A model generated the notes under the pieces. The model was not told where the DNA came from. It ran no database searches and saw only the letters and a program-made list of their open reading frames with translations. Made by a program: the position numbers and the translations under genes. Source: Terriglobia bacterium (GTDB taxonomy: Bacteria; Acidobacteriota; Terriglobia; Acidiferrales; UBA7541). From it: 64,000 nt of DNA. This document shows, piece after piece, positions 42,204 to 51,451 of the stretch. How positions within the stretch are numbered: position 1 is the first letter of the stretch; every line of letters begins with the position of its first letter. Location: NCBI GenBank assembly GCA_023512135.1, contig JAIMAG010000001.1, positions 331,777 to 395,776 of the forward strand. The letters run 5' to 3'.

Positions 42204-42821
42204 CTAGCGGTCTTTCTCACCGCGCCAGCGGTATTGTTCTTGCTGGGGCAGTCCGAGCAGAGCCAGGACCCGGCACACATATTGCGCAACCAGGTCGTCG
42301 ATCGTTTTCGGGCCGTAATAGAACGCCGGCATGGCCGGCATGATGATTGCGCCGGCCGCCTGAGCGCGGAGCATATTTTCCAGATGCACGCGATTCAGAG
42401 GCGTCTCGCGGATGCAGAGCACCAGTGGGCGCCGCTCCTTCAAACAGACGTCGGCCGCGCGCGCCACCAGGTCGTCTCCGAGTCCGCAGGCAATCGAAGC
42501 CAGTGTTCCGGCCGAACAGGGAATCACGACCATCCCGTCCACCGGATAGCTTCCGGAAGCAATCGCCGCTCCGATATCTTTGTTGGGAAGATACTCGAAT
42601 TTTTCCGCGTGTGTGCCGGTCAGCAGTTTCGGGAGCGTGCGCGGGTCCTGCGCCACGATGCCCAGCTCCGAAGCAATCAGGCGCAGGCCCGGCTCGCTGG
42701 CTACCAGAAACACTTTCCGCACCCGCGCATCGCGGTCGAGCATGCGCACCAGAGTCTGCGCATAGATGGCCCCGGAAGCGCCACTTACACCCACCGTAAC
42801 GATTTTCCCCGTCTCGTGCAC
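42204..42821 (-). CDS. ubiX: UbiX-like flavin prenyltransferase
   Basis: The 205-residue flavoprotein has VTVGVSGASGAIYAQTLVRML, the VIPCSAGTLASIACGLGDDLVARAADV region, RPLVLCIRETPLNRVHLENM and IIMPAMPAFY. It makes prenylated FMN, the cofactor for a UbiD-type decarboxylase, which is not seen here. In futalosine organisms a UbiX/UbiD pair removes the ring carboxylate. It starts with GTG at 42821 and leads the gene trio. Confidence 0.9.
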   Translation of the reverse strand: MHETGKIVTVGVSGASGAIYAQTLVRMLDRDARVRKVFLVASEPGLRLIASELGIVAQDPRTLPKLLTGTHAEKFEYLPNKDIGAAIASGSYPVDGMVVIPCSAGTLASIACGLGDDLVARAADVCLKERRPLVLCIRETPLNRVHLENMLRAQAAGAIIMPAMPAFYYGPKTIDDLVAQYVCRVLALLGLPQQEQYRWRGEKDR

Positions 42822-42850
42822 ACGAACCTCGCACGGACCGCGAAACGGTC

Positions 42851-42880
42851 AGTCTAGGCACCGCCGTTTCGCCAAGTCAA
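42851..42880 (-). promoter_or_regulatory. Sigma-70 promoter of the menaquinone genes
   Basis: On the minus strand, TTGACT (42880-42875), an 18-nt spacer and TAGACT (42856-42851) form a clear promoter, about 30 nt before the GTG start of ubiX. Confidence 0.65.
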
Positions 42881-43425
42881 GCTGCCGTATTCGTGGAAGT
42901 GGAAAGATCCGTCGTTACCTCTTGCGAAGCCGTTGCATTAGCGCGAGCCGAGGCAGATGAACTCGCTGCCGGGGCTCGACAGCCGGCGGGCGAGTGCAGT
43001 CGTCTTGGAGTCTCGTGTCAGCCCGTATCCGTCCTACCATCGAGGCGAGCATCGAGGTGGGGCTCCGGCGGACGCGAGCGACGCAGCAGCGTCTCCCAAA
43101 TTGTTTTTGTTCCTTTCCACCGTATCCGCAGCGCAGCACTTCACCAGGGGTGTTCCCCATCAGTTTGCACGAGCACAGAAAACCGCGGACAGGAAAATGT
43201 TCTTGTGGAGTTACCCCCAGTTTCTTGACCGGCGGAACGACGCTGGCTATATTCGCGGCGAAGGATAACAAAGCACGAGAGGGAATCTCTGCGTTCAGCG
43301 ATCTCCCAACCCTTGAGCTGCATTCCGCCACAACGCCTCCCGGGACTGCTGTGCACTTTTCTGTTCGGTGGCGGCTGGTCGGCTGACAGCGGCGGAGATA
43401 AAGACGGGGTGGTGGTTTGTTCGTG
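42881..43425. other. Long non-coding gap with promoter and 165-nt leader
   Basis: This is the remainder of the 604-nt gap between ubiX and the GGDEF-HD-GYP gene. It holds the promoter at 43225-43253 and a leader of about 165 nt. No ORF with coding character is seen, and no known riboswitch consensus (including the c-di-GMP class I core) is evident. Confidence 0.5.
43225..43253 (+). promoter_or_regulatory. Sigma-70 promoter of the GGDEF-HD-GYP gene
   Basis: TTGACC (43225-43230), a 17-nt spacer and TATATT (43248-43253) match the consensus at five of six positions each. The start site would be near 43260. Confidence 0.65.
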
Positions 43426-46400
43426 ATGTGGACATTGGATCGTGCGATTGCGCTGGCCCTGTTCCTGATTGCAGGCCTGCTGGCAGGTTTTTTTGGGCAT
43501 CTCTATGAGGCGAAGCGCCAGCGCTACACCTTGTTCTGGGCTGGGGGTTGGGGCGCACTGGCTCTGCACTATCTGGTGCCGGCCCTGGCGGTTTGGACAG
43601 GCCGGGGTGACTGGCTGGGTCCGGTGAGTGCCTGGTTGCACGCGGTCGCAGTGCTTCTGTTTCTCCTCGCGGCACAGTGTTACATCCAGCGGCAGCCGAA
43701 GATTCGATGGGCAGTGCTCGGAGCGGCGGTTTTTGCGGTCTGGGCCACTGCACACGGGCTCGGCCACGTGCGGATGCCTGCAGAGTTCGGGATCGCCTTT
43801 CTGCTGTTTGGCGTGGGCTGGATCTTCTGGCGAGAAGGTCAAAATCAGCAAACGCTGTCCGACAAATTGCTCGCAGCCGGCTTTCTGGTTTGGGGATTGC
43901 TGGTGCTGGCAGGAGTGTTCCACGCGCCGCTGCTGGAATGGGCTGGGGGCGCGCCGAGCGAGTTTTCGCTGCAACGGCTGGAGCTGACCACGGCGGTTCC
44001 GCAGATGATGGTGGCCGTGCTGATGGTCATGGCCCTGTACGAGGAGGAGAAGCGGCGAGTCGAGCGGAACATGCTGGCGCTTTCCGGCCTGAATCTGGAG
44101 GCATCCAGTTTCGTAGGCAGCGAGATTCAGCGAATGCTGGGGCAGGCGCTGGAACGGATGCTGACGGTGGTGCGCATTCCCTCCGGGGCACTGTTTTTGC
44201 ACTACGGGGATCGGACCGGTCCGACGACGGTGGTCGCAGCGGGGATGAGCGCACAGTTCTGCCAGCGGGTGCAGGAAGAACACCTGGACGACCATCTGGT
44301 GGACCTGGTGGCCCGGCTGGGCGGGATCGTGGTGTTCCGGGATCTGGCGCGCGATACCTCATGGACGACTCTGGAGCGTGAGGAGGTGTTCCGCCAGTTT
44401 CGGACACTGATGATTTCCGAAGGGTTGCACACCGTCGTGGGAATCAGCCTGCAGGCCAAGGAACGGGTATTCGGATCGCTGCTGTTCGGCACGCCGGACA
44501 GCCGACGGTTCACGCCGGCGGAGCTGCGGCTGCTGCTGGCGCTGGGACACCAGGTCGGCATGGCGGTGGAGAACAGCTATCTGATTCAGCAGACGGCGCG
44601 CCGCAGCGAAGAGCTCCACATCCTGAACGAGATCGGACGGGTACTGAATTCGACGCTGAAGACGGATGCGGTGTTCGAAAAGATCGTTTCCGAGATGCGG
44701 CGGCTGTTCGACACGAGCAATTGCTACATTGCGTTCTACGATGCGCGCCGGGATGAAATTCGGTTCGAGCTGGAGGTGGTGGACGGGGTGCGCTTGCCGA
44801 AGCGTTCGCGGCCGGCCGGCAACCACCTGACCGAATACATCCTCCGCACCGGCCAGCCGGTGCTGGTGCGGGAGAATTTCGTGGAGGAAGTGCGCAAGCT
44901 GGGCGTCGAGCCGTTGCAGCAGACGGGCTGTTTCTGCGGTGTGCCCCTGCTGCTCTATGACCGGGCCATTGGCGTGATGGGCGTGCACAGCGCGCAGGAG
45001 CGGACTTTCGATGAAGGGCATCTGGAGGTGATGCGGATTCTCGCCAGCCAGGCCAGCATTGCCATCGAAAATGCGCGGCTGTTCGGACAAGAGCAGGCTC
45101 GCTCGCGGCAACTGACCCTGCTGAACAACGTTTCGCGGCATGCCATCACCACGCTGCATGCCGATGAGATGCTGAAGAAGATTGTCGAGGAAGCAGAGGA
45201 AGGTCTGAGTTATGACCACATCGGCATCGGCGTGCTGGATTATCCGAACAAAGAAGTAGTGATTCTGGCCGAGGCTGGCCACCGGCGGGAAGCGCTGCAC
45301 CGGCGGATTCCGCTCGGCGAGGGCCTGGTCGGGCAGGTTGCCCGCAGCGGTCAGATGCTGATTGTGCGCGACACGGCAGCCGCCGGAGCGGACGCCGGGC
45401 GGCCGCTGCTCGCGGGGTCGGCGGCCGCAGCGGCTCTGCCGATTCTGTACGCGGAACAACTGCTGGGCGTTTTCTACGTGGAGCACTCCTCCCCGTGCGA
45501 TTTCTCCGACGAGGAAATTCTCCTGCTGCGCACACTGGCCGACCTCGTCGCCGGCTCTCTGCACAATGCGTTGACGTTCCAACGGGCCCAGGAGCAGGCT
45601 ATTACGGATGGTTTGACCGGCGTAAAAACGCACCGGTTTTTCATGGAAGCGCTCTCGGCGGAGTGGAAGCGTTCGACGCGCGCCGGACGGCCATTTTCTC
45701 TGGTGCTGATGGACCTGGACCGCTTCAAGTTTGTGAACGATTTCTACGGGCACTTGGAAGGCGACCAGGTACTGCAGCGGGTGGGGCACATCCTGGAGCA
45801 GAATTGCCGGCGTTCCGATGTCGTTTCGCGGTACGGCGGCGACGAGTTCGTCATTCTGATGCCGGAAACGAACATCGAGCAGGCGCGCCAACTGGCCAGC
45901 AAATTGCGCGCCTGGATCGCCGCCGATCCGCTGCTGCGCGAGAAAAACATCACGGCCAGCTTCGGCATCGCCAGCTTTCCGATCCATGGTTCCACGCCGC
46001 AGGAACTGATTCAGGTGGCCGATGCTTCCATGTATCTTTCCAAACATCAGGGCGGAAACACGGTTTCCACCGCGGATCGCTACGATCCGGACGAGGCCAA
46101 GAAGTGGAAGCGCGATGTGCTGGAGGCTTATCTCGGCGTGACACTGAAGCGGTTGTTTTCTACGGGTCCGGAAGCATTCGAAGAGATCTACCGGCGGCTG
46201 GAGCAGTTCATGCAATCGCTGACCGAACAGGGAGGGGCAACCGCCGAAGGGGGTGAGGGGGAGCCGCGCATTCACCCCGCCGTCATCGAGACCGTCACCT
46301 CGCTGGCTTCGGCAGTCGACGCCAAGGACCACTACACGCAGGGACATTCGCAGAAGGTGGCGCGCTACGCAGCGCTGATCGCCCAGGAGGTCGGGCTGAG

Positions 46401-46920
46401 TGCCGCCGAAGTGGAGGAAGTGCGCCTGGCGGCTTTGCTCCACGATGTCGGCAAGGTGGGCATTCCGGAGCCGATCCTGAACAAGGCGGGTCCGCTCGAT
46501 GCCGAGGAGTGGGAGCTGATGAAAAGTCACACGAGACTGGGAGCGCGAATTCTGGAGCCGCTGCACACGCTCGATCGCATCCAGGAAATGGTGGCCCATC
46601 ACCATGAGTTTTACGATGGCTCGGGCTATCCCGACGGACTGGCGGGCGAGCAGATTCCACTGGGTGCGCGCATCATCGCGATTGCCGATGCCTACGACAC
46701 CATTGTCTCCGACCGAACTTACAAAAAGGCGCGGTCGGAAGAAGACGCGCTGGCCGAGCTGGAGCGGTGTGCCGGCACACAGTTCGATCCCAAGCTGGTG
46801 CGCGTGTTCGTCTCCGCCCTGCGCGACCGTGCCCAGCGAGGTGCGCGGCCGGGCGAAGACTCATTGACCGCGCCCCAGCCAGCCGATCCTCCCCATTCCC
46901 ACGCGGGCTGGAAGCCGTAG
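43426..46920 (+). CDS. 7TM-3xGAF-GGDEF-HD-GYP c-di-GMP enzyme
   Basis: This 1164-residue signalling protein begins with about seven membrane helices (1-205). Three GAF domains follow (about 235-385, 395-550, 565-715), then GGDEF (about 725-880) and HD-GYP (about 965-1130). The cyclase signature Y-G-G-D-E-F (near 803) is intact, with the inhibitory R-R-S-D five residues before it. The phosphodiesterase half has H-D-V-G-K (near 1005), H-H-E and D-G-S-G-Y-P-D-G-L. It can in principle both make and break c-di-GMP, with direction set by GAF ligands or membrane signals. TTG at 43417 and GTG at 43423 are alternative starts. A GGTGG tract lies 12 nt before the ATG. Confidence 0.9.
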   Translation: MWTLDRAIALALFLIAGLLAGFFGHLYEAKRQRYTLFWAGGWGALALHYLVPALAVWTGRGDWLGPVSAWLHAVAVLLFLLAAQCYIQRQPKIRWAVLGAAVFAVWATAHGLGHVRMPAEFGIAFLLFGVGWIFWREGQNQQTLSDKLLAAGFLVWGLLVLAGVFHAPLLEWAGGAPSEFSLQRLELTTAVPQMMVAVLMVMALYEEEKRRVERNMLALSGLNLEASSFVGSEIQRMLGQALERMLTVVRIPSGALFLHYGDRTGPTTVVAAGMSAQFCQRVQEEHLDDHLVDLVARLGGIVVFRDLARDTSWTTLEREEVFRQFRTLMISEGLHTVVGISLQAKERVFGSLLFGTPDSRRFTPAELRLLLALGHQVGMAVENSYLIQQTARRSEELHILNEIGRVLNSTLKTDAVFEKIVSEMRRLFDTSNCYIAFYDARRDEIRFELEVVDGVRLPKRSRPAGNHLTEYILRTGQPVLVRENFVEEVRKLGVEPLQQTGCFCGVPLLLYDRAIGVMGVHSAQERTFDEGHLEVMRILASQASIAIENARLFGQEQARSRQLTLLNNVSRHAITTLHADEMLKKIVEEAEEGLSYDHIGIGVLDYPNKEVVILAEAGHRREALHRRIPLGEGLVGQVARSGQMLIVRDTAAAGADAGRPLLAGSAAAAALPILYAEQLLGVFYVEHSSPCDFSDEEILLLRTLADLVAGSLHNALTFQRAQEQAITDGLTGVKTHRFFMEALSAEWKRSTRAGRPFSLVLMDLDRFKFVNDFYGHLEGDQVLQRVGHILEQNCRRSDVVSRYGGDEFVILMPETNIEQARQLASKLRAWIAADPLLREKNITASFGIASFPIHGSTPQELIQVADASMYLSKHQGGNTVSTADRYDPDEAKKWKRDVLEAYLGVTLKRLFSTGPEAFEEIYRRLEQFMQSLTEQGGATAEGGEGEPRIHPAVIETVTSLASAVDAKDHYTQGHSQKVARYAALIAQEVGLSAAEVEEVRLAALLHDVGKVGIPEPILNKAGPLDAEEWELMKSHTRLGARILEPLHTLDRIQEMVAHHHEFYDGSGYPDGLAGEQIPLGARIIAIADAYDTIVSDRTYKKARSEEDALAELERCAGTQFDPKLVRVFVSALRDRAQRGARPGEDSLTAPQPADPPHSHAGWKP

Positions 46921-47012
46921 GCCAACGCGGTACGCCCACAGCATTTCAACAAGCAGCCGCAGGCTTCGGCGGGCACCGGAGCCCATGATTTCTCACACCG
47001 ATGGAGGCAGCT

Positions 47013-47435
47013 ATGAGCGCAGCAAGGGTGAAATGGCTGGAACAGGAACGGTTCATCGGCACCAGCCCTTCGGGTCACACAGTGCCCTTCGATTCCGACC
47101 GCGAGCAGAACACCGCGCCCGGCCCGATGGAGATGCTCCTGCTGGCACTCGGCGCGTGCACCGCGACCGATGTGGTGACGATTCTGAAGAAGAAACGACA
47201 GCCACTCGAAGCACTCGAGGTAGAAGTTTCGGGAAAGCGCAGGGAGGAACCGCCGCGCGTCTGGACCGAGATTGCCGTGGTATACCGGTTTCGTGGCCCA
47301 CTGGATGAAAAGGCCGTGCAGGATGCCGTGGCCCTGAGCCAGACGAAATACTGTTCGGTTTCTGCCATGTTGTCCAAGACGGCGCAGCTCACCACGCGGG
47401 TGGAAATCGAGCGAGGGGAAACGCCCGCACGGTAG
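47013..47435 (+). CDS. OsmC family protein
   Basis: The 140-residue protein has the two conserved cysteines of the family, C49 in LLALGACTATDV and C114 in KYCSVSAML. OsmC/Ohr proteins reduce organic peroxides or bind sulfur compounds through this pair. The start at 47013 is 5 nt after GGAGG. It converges with the persulfide dioxygenase (13 nt between stops), which makes a reactive-sulfur role possible. Confidence 0.88.
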   Translation: MSAARVKWLEQERFIGTSPSGHTVPFDSDREQNTAPGPMEMLLLALGACTATDVVTILKKKRQPLEALEVEVSGKRREEPPRVWTEIAVVYRFRGPLDEKAVQDAVALSQTKYCSVSAMLSKTAQLTTRVEIERGETPAR

Positions 47436-47448
47436 CGGACACCGCGGG

Positions 47449-48888
47449 TCAGAGCACGCGCGTCGGCTCGACCGCAGCTTCTTTCACAACCGGCAAGCGC
47501 TGCATTTGCCAGGCATCGAACCCGCCGACCACATTCAGCACGTTCGTGAAGCCGGCGCGGCGCAGCAAGCTGGTGGCAATCGAGCTCCGATAGCCACTTT
47601 TGCAGTGCACGGCTACCGGCCGGTGGCGATCCAGTTCCGGGATCGGATTCGGGTCGTGCGGCGGAGTGTGCAGGAGCAGTTTCAATCCGATCAGGGATTT
47701 GTGGAGGGCGGACGGGATGTGTCCGGCGTTCCACTCTGCGGGGCGGCGAACGTCGAGGAGCTGGAGTTCGCGGGGTTGTTCGCGCAATGCGGCATGCAGG
47801 TCGTGGACGCTGATCTGGGGCACTTCCGCCAGCGGCAAGCCGGCTTGCTGCCAGCTCAGGATGCCGTCCCGGAGGTAGCCCACCACGTTCTCGATGCCCA
47901 CCCGGGCCAGCCGCATGCGTGATTCTGCGAGCCGCTCCGGGTCTTCGGCAACGAGCAGAATGGGTTGCTCGAGTCCGAGCAACGTGCCGGCCCACGAAGC
48001 GTACTGGCCTGAAAGCGGAATGTTCACCGAGCCGGGCAGGTGGCCGGCACCAAAGTCGGCCGGGTTGCGCGTGTCGAGAACGATGACGCCGCTCTGTTGA
48101 CAAGCCAGCACTTCCTCGGGCGCGAGGGGTTGCAGAGGCGGTAAGTCGCCGAGGGACAGGACGCCGCGGCGATTCAGTTCGGCATCCTGCAGGAAATAGT
48201 CGGGGCGTTCGACCAGCTCGGAGGTCAGCATGCGGATGAATTCTTCGCGGGACATGGGTTGCAGGGCATAGTTGAACCGACGCTGCTGACCGATGGTGGA
48301 ACATCGCTCCGCACTGATATTCCGTCCACACAGAGAGCCGGCGCCATGAGCGGGGTAAACTTCCACGGAGTCGGGCAACGTGAGCAGTTTTTTGTGGAGA
48401 CTGTCGTAGAGCATGCCGGCCAGCTCCCGGGGCGTGTGCGTGGGGGAAAGGTCCGGTCGGCCCACGTCGCCGATGAACAGGGTGTCACCGGTCAGCACCG
48501 CCCAGGGCTCCGGCCCGCGCTCCAGGTCGGTGACCAGCACGCACAGGCTTTCCAGCGTGTGTCCGGGGGTCTCCAAAAAGCGGAGAAGGCACTGCCCGAA
48601 CCGCAACTCGTCGCCATCCCGAACGGGGCGGTGGGGGAAGTGGGCGCCGGCTCGGGCGCCAATCACGATTTCGGCGCCGGTGCGTTCGGCCAACTCGCGG
48701 TGGCCCGAGACGAAGTCGGCATGGAGGTGCGTTTCGATGACGTAGGCGATGCGCAGACCTTGCTGGCGGGCTTCGTCGAGGTAGATATCCACATCGCGCT
48801 GCGGATCCACCACCGCGGCAATCCCTTCGGAACCGAGCAGGTAGGAAGCATGGGCGAGACAGCTCAGGTAGAACTGCTGGAAGTACAT
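47449..48888 (-). CDS. CstB-like persulfide dioxygenase with two rhodanese-type domains
   Basis: The 479-residue protein starts with a metallo-beta-lactamase persulfide dioxygenase domain (about 1-240): T-H-L-H-A-D (H54, H56, D58), ETPGHT and TGDTLFIGDVGRPDL. A first rhodanese-like domain (about 265-365) has LLVAEDPE where the active-site cysteine loop should be, so it is inactive. A second rhodanese (about 375-470) keeps the catalytic loop H-C-K-S-G-Y-R-S. This order (dioxygenase, pseudo-rhodanese, active rhodanese) is that of CstB of Gram-positive sulfide detoxification. It should oxidise persulfides to thiosulfate or sulfite. The start at 48888 follows GAGGTG. Confidence 0.9.
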   Translation of the reverse strand: MYFQQFYLSCLAHASYLLGSEGIAAVVDPQRDVDIYLDEARQQGLRIAYVIETHLHADFVSGHRELAERTGAEIVIGARAGAHFPHRPVRDGDELRFGQCLLRFLETPGHTLESLCVLVTDLERGPEPWAVLTGDTLFIGDVGRPDLSPTHTPRELAGMLYDSLHKKLLTLPDSVEVYPAHGAGSLCGRNISAERCSTIGQQRRFNYALQPMSREEFIRMLTSELVERPDYFLQDAELNRRGVLSLGDLPPLQPLAPEEVLACQQSGVIVLDTRNPADFGAGHLPGSVNIPLSGQYASWAGTLLGLEQPILLVAEDPERLAESRMRLARVGIENVVGYLRDGILSWQQAGLPLAEVPQISVHDLHAALREQPRELQLLDVRRPAEWNAGHIPSALHKSLIGLKLLLHTPPHDPNPIPELDRHRPVAVHCKSGYRSSIATSLLRRAGFTNVLNVVGGFDAWQMQRLPVVKEAAVEPTRVL

Positions 48889-49011
48889 GCAGCACCTCGA
48901 AACAGGCCCGGTTTTTCCCGCAGACAACGCGACGAAAGCATCATACCATGGTTGCAGGGCAATGCGGGACAAAACGGCAGGGCCGGCCGCACCAGCGATG
49001 GACTCGTTGGG

Positions 49012-49061
49012 AGTATTAAAAAACAATTTTATTGCTTGTAATACTAGCTAGAAGGTATATA
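49012..49061 (+). promoter_or_regulatory. AT-rich promoter and inverted repeat before DUF5916 gene
   Basis: TTGCTT (49032-49037) with an 18-nt spacer and TATATA (49056-49061) is the best promoter; TATAAA one step downstream also fits. An inverted repeat AGTATTA (49012-49018) / TAATACT (49039-49045) covers the -35 box. The 65-nt AT-rich block stands out in GC-rich surroundings. Confidence 0.5.
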
Positions 49062-49077
49062 TAAAATTTCTTTCTCC

Positions 49078-51342
49078 ATGCAAGCCTTTCCCCGAGCTTG
49101 GGTGTTCGGTGGCGGTGTTTTCTGGCTGTTGGCATCGGCCGCGATGGGGCAGGTGGGCGAGCTGCAGACCGATCCGCCCGTGCTGGAAATTCCTCGTGTA
49201 GCGGCTGCTCCCCGGCTGGACGATTACGTCCACGATGGTGCCCCGCCGAACGGCGCCGTCGTCCACGGTTTCCGCCAGCGGGAGCCGGGCGACGGGGTGC
49301 CCGTCAGCCAGGAAACGACCGCGTATCTTTCCTATGACGCGGAAAACCTATACGTCCTTTTCGTCTGTCGGGAAGAACCGGGCAGGCTCCGCGCACGTCT
49401 TTCGCGCCGCGACGACATCTTTGGCGACGACCGTGTGGGGGTGTTTCTGGATACATTTCTGGACCGGCAGCGCGCCTACGTGTTTGTCACCAACGCCATG
49501 GGAGTGCAACTGGATGGGATCACCACCGAGGGGCAGGGCACCGACTACAGCTTCGATACGCTCTGGCATTCAGAGGCGAGGCTCACCGCGAATGGATACG
49601 TCGCTCTGCTGGCCATTCCTTTCAAGAGTCTCCGTTTCCCCAATCAGGACAAACAGGTGTGGGGAATCAGTCTGGGGCGGCTGCTGCCGCGCAACAGCGA
49701 GGCTTCCTACTGGCCCTATGTGACGCGCCGCAAGGAAGGTTTCGTACCCCAGTTTGCCACGCTGGTCGGTTTGGAGAACATCTCGCCGGGGCGCAACCTG
49801 CAGTTTATTCCCTATGGAATTTTTACCCGGGCGCGTTTTCTGGATCCGCTCGCAGCCGGCGGCCCCGCATTCCGCACTGAGAACGATGCCCGCGTGGGGC
49901 TGGACGCCAAGTTTGTGCTGCGCGATGCGCTCACGATCGATGTGGCCGTCAATCCGGACTTCAGCCAGGTGGAATCCGACGAGCCGCAGGTGACCATCAA
50001 CCAGCGCTTCGAGGTTTTCTTCCCGGAGAAGAGGCCGTTTTTCATCGAAAACGCAGGATTTTTCGAGACGCGACAGAACCTGTTCTTCAGCCGTCGCATT
50101 GCCGACCCCCAATTCGGGGCGCGTCTGACCGGCAAGGTGGGTCGTTGGGCACTCGGCATGCTGGCCATGGACGACCGCGCCCCCGGCAGGCTGCTGCCTG
50201 AAACCGACCCGCACCACGGAGACCGCGCGGCCATCGCGGTGGCCCGGGTGCGCCGCGAAGTCGGACGGGAATCTGCCGTCGGCGCCTTCTTTTCGAGCCG
50301 CAATTTCGGCTCCAGCTTCAACCGCATCTACTCGCTGGATGCCCGGCTGAAGTTTTCGCCCACCTGGATTCTGACCGGGCAGGCCACCGGCAGCGACGAT
50401 CGGACTCTGGCCGGGGAGCGGCGAACCGGCGGAGCGTGGCTGGCTGAACTCACCCACCTGGGACGCCATCTGCGTTACCTGACGCGGTATACGGATCGCT
50501 CACCTGACTGGCGGGTGCCGCTGGGATTCGTGCCGCGCGTGGACATCCGGGTGCTGGAGAACTTCCTGGATTACCGCTGGCGTCCGGAAGGCCGCACCGT
50601 GCAAAGTTACGGGCCGGGTGCCTACATGGTGGTGAACTGGGACCGCCAGGGACGCGTGCAGGACTGGATTGCCCGGTTGAATTTCGAAGTCGGGCTCACC
50701 GGAAACACCTTCGTGAATTTCGAGCGCGAAGAGGCGTTCGAGCTGTTTCAGGGCGTCGGATTCCGGAAGCACAGCAGCCGGCTGTCTCTGTTCAGCGAGT
50801 GGCTTTCCTGGCTGGAAGTGGATGCGAATCTGGCGCGTGGCCGGAGGGTGAATTTCTTTCCTGCGGCCGGATTGCAGCCCTTTCTGGCCGACGACACCAG
50901 CGCGACACTGACGCTGGTGTTTCGCCCGGCACCGCGGCTGCGTGTGGACCAGCGGTACGTGCTGTCGCGGCTGGTAACGCGGCGCGGTTCGACACCGGCC
51001 GGCTTTGCCGAAGGAATCGGCATTTTCAACAACCATCTGCTGCGGACGAAAGTGAATTACCAGTTCACACGCGAGCTTTCGGCGCGGGTGATCCTGGACT
51101 ACAACGCCGTACTGCCCAATGAAGCCCTGGTGGCCCTGAGTCGCAGCAAGCGGTTTGTTGCCGATGTGCTCTTCACTTATCTGTTGCATCCCGGCACGGC
51201 CATCTACGTAGGCTATACCGACATCTATGACAATCTGGCGCTCGAACCGGGCCCTCCGCCCGTGCTGCGGCTGACCGATTCCCCGACGACTTCCACGGGG
51301 CGGCAGTTCTTCGTCAAACTGAGCTACCTGTTCCGCTATTAA
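49078..51342 (+). CDS. DUF5916 outer-membrane protein with CBM9-like N-terminal domain
   Basis: The 754-residue exported protein has a signal peptide (about 1-21). An N-terminal carbohydrate-binding-like domain (about 35-225) has TAYLSYDAENLYVLFVCREEP and DDRVGVFLDTFLDRQRAYVFVTNAMGVQLDG. A long DUF5916 beta-barrel-like domain follows: VNPDFSQVESDEPQVTINQRFEVFFPEKRPFFIENAG, many short strand segments and a terminal FVKLSYLFRY. Function is unknown; the family is frequent in Acidobacteriota and Bacteroidota, and a role in substrate uptake at the outer membrane is plausible. It is monocistronic with its own AT-rich promoter. Confidence 0.85.
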   Translation: MQAFPRAWVFGGGVFWLLASAAMGQVGELQTDPPVLEIPRVAAAPRLDDYVHDGAPPNGAVVHGFRQREPGDGVPVSQETTAYLSYDAENLYVLFVCREEPGRLRARLSRRDDIFGDDRVGVFLDTFLDRQRAYVFVTNAMGVQLDGITTEGQGTDYSFDTLWHSEARLTANGYVALLAIPFKSLRFPNQDKQVWGISLGRLLPRNSEASYWPYVTRRKEGFVPQFATLVGLENISPGRNLQFIPYGIFTRARFLDPLAAGGPAFRTENDARVGLDAKFVLRDALTIDVAVNPDFSQVESDEPQVTINQRFEVFFPEKRPFFIENAGFFETRQNLFFSRRIADPQFGARLTGKVGRWALGMLAMDDRAPGRLLPETDPHHGDRAAIAVARVRREVGRESAVGAFFSSRNFGSSFNRIYSLDARLKFSPTWILTGQATGSDDRTLAGERRTGGAWLAELTHLGRHLRYLTRYTDRSPDWRVPLGFVPRVDIRVLENFLDYRWRPEGRTVQSYGPGAYMVVNWDRQGRVQDWIARLNFEVGLTGNTFVNFEREEAFELFQGVGFRKHSSRLSLFSEWLSWLEVDANLARGRRVNFFPAAGLQPFLADDTSATLTLVFRPAPRLRVDQRYVLSRLVTRRGSTPAGFAEGIGIFNNHLLRTKVNYQFTRELSARVILDYNAVLPNEALVALSRSKRFVADVLFTYLLHPGTAIYVGYTDIYDNLALEPGPPPVLRLTDSPTTSTGRQFFVKLSYLFRY

Positions 51343-51389
51343 AGCGGGCAGCGCCGGCGCGGTACGGTGCGGGCGGGTCGTTGTCTGCC

Positions 51390-51418
51390 TTGTCAGTGTG
51401 TGCGGGATTGCATAGAAT
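51390..51418 (+). promoter_or_regulatory. Sigma-70 promoter of fabH
   Basis: TTGTCA (51390-51395), a 17-nt spacer and TAGAAT (51413-51418) predict a start near 51425, 27 nt before the ATG at 51452. Confidence 0.6.
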
Positions 51419-51451
51419 CGCGCTTCTTTGTGGTGTTTTTCCGGAGCGGAT

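Noticed and set aside
43254..43425. c-di-GMP riboswitch before the GGDEF-HD-GYP gene
   Set aside because: Position and gene would fit, but the conserved core (such as GGACGCAAAGCC and its tetraloop receptor) is absent.
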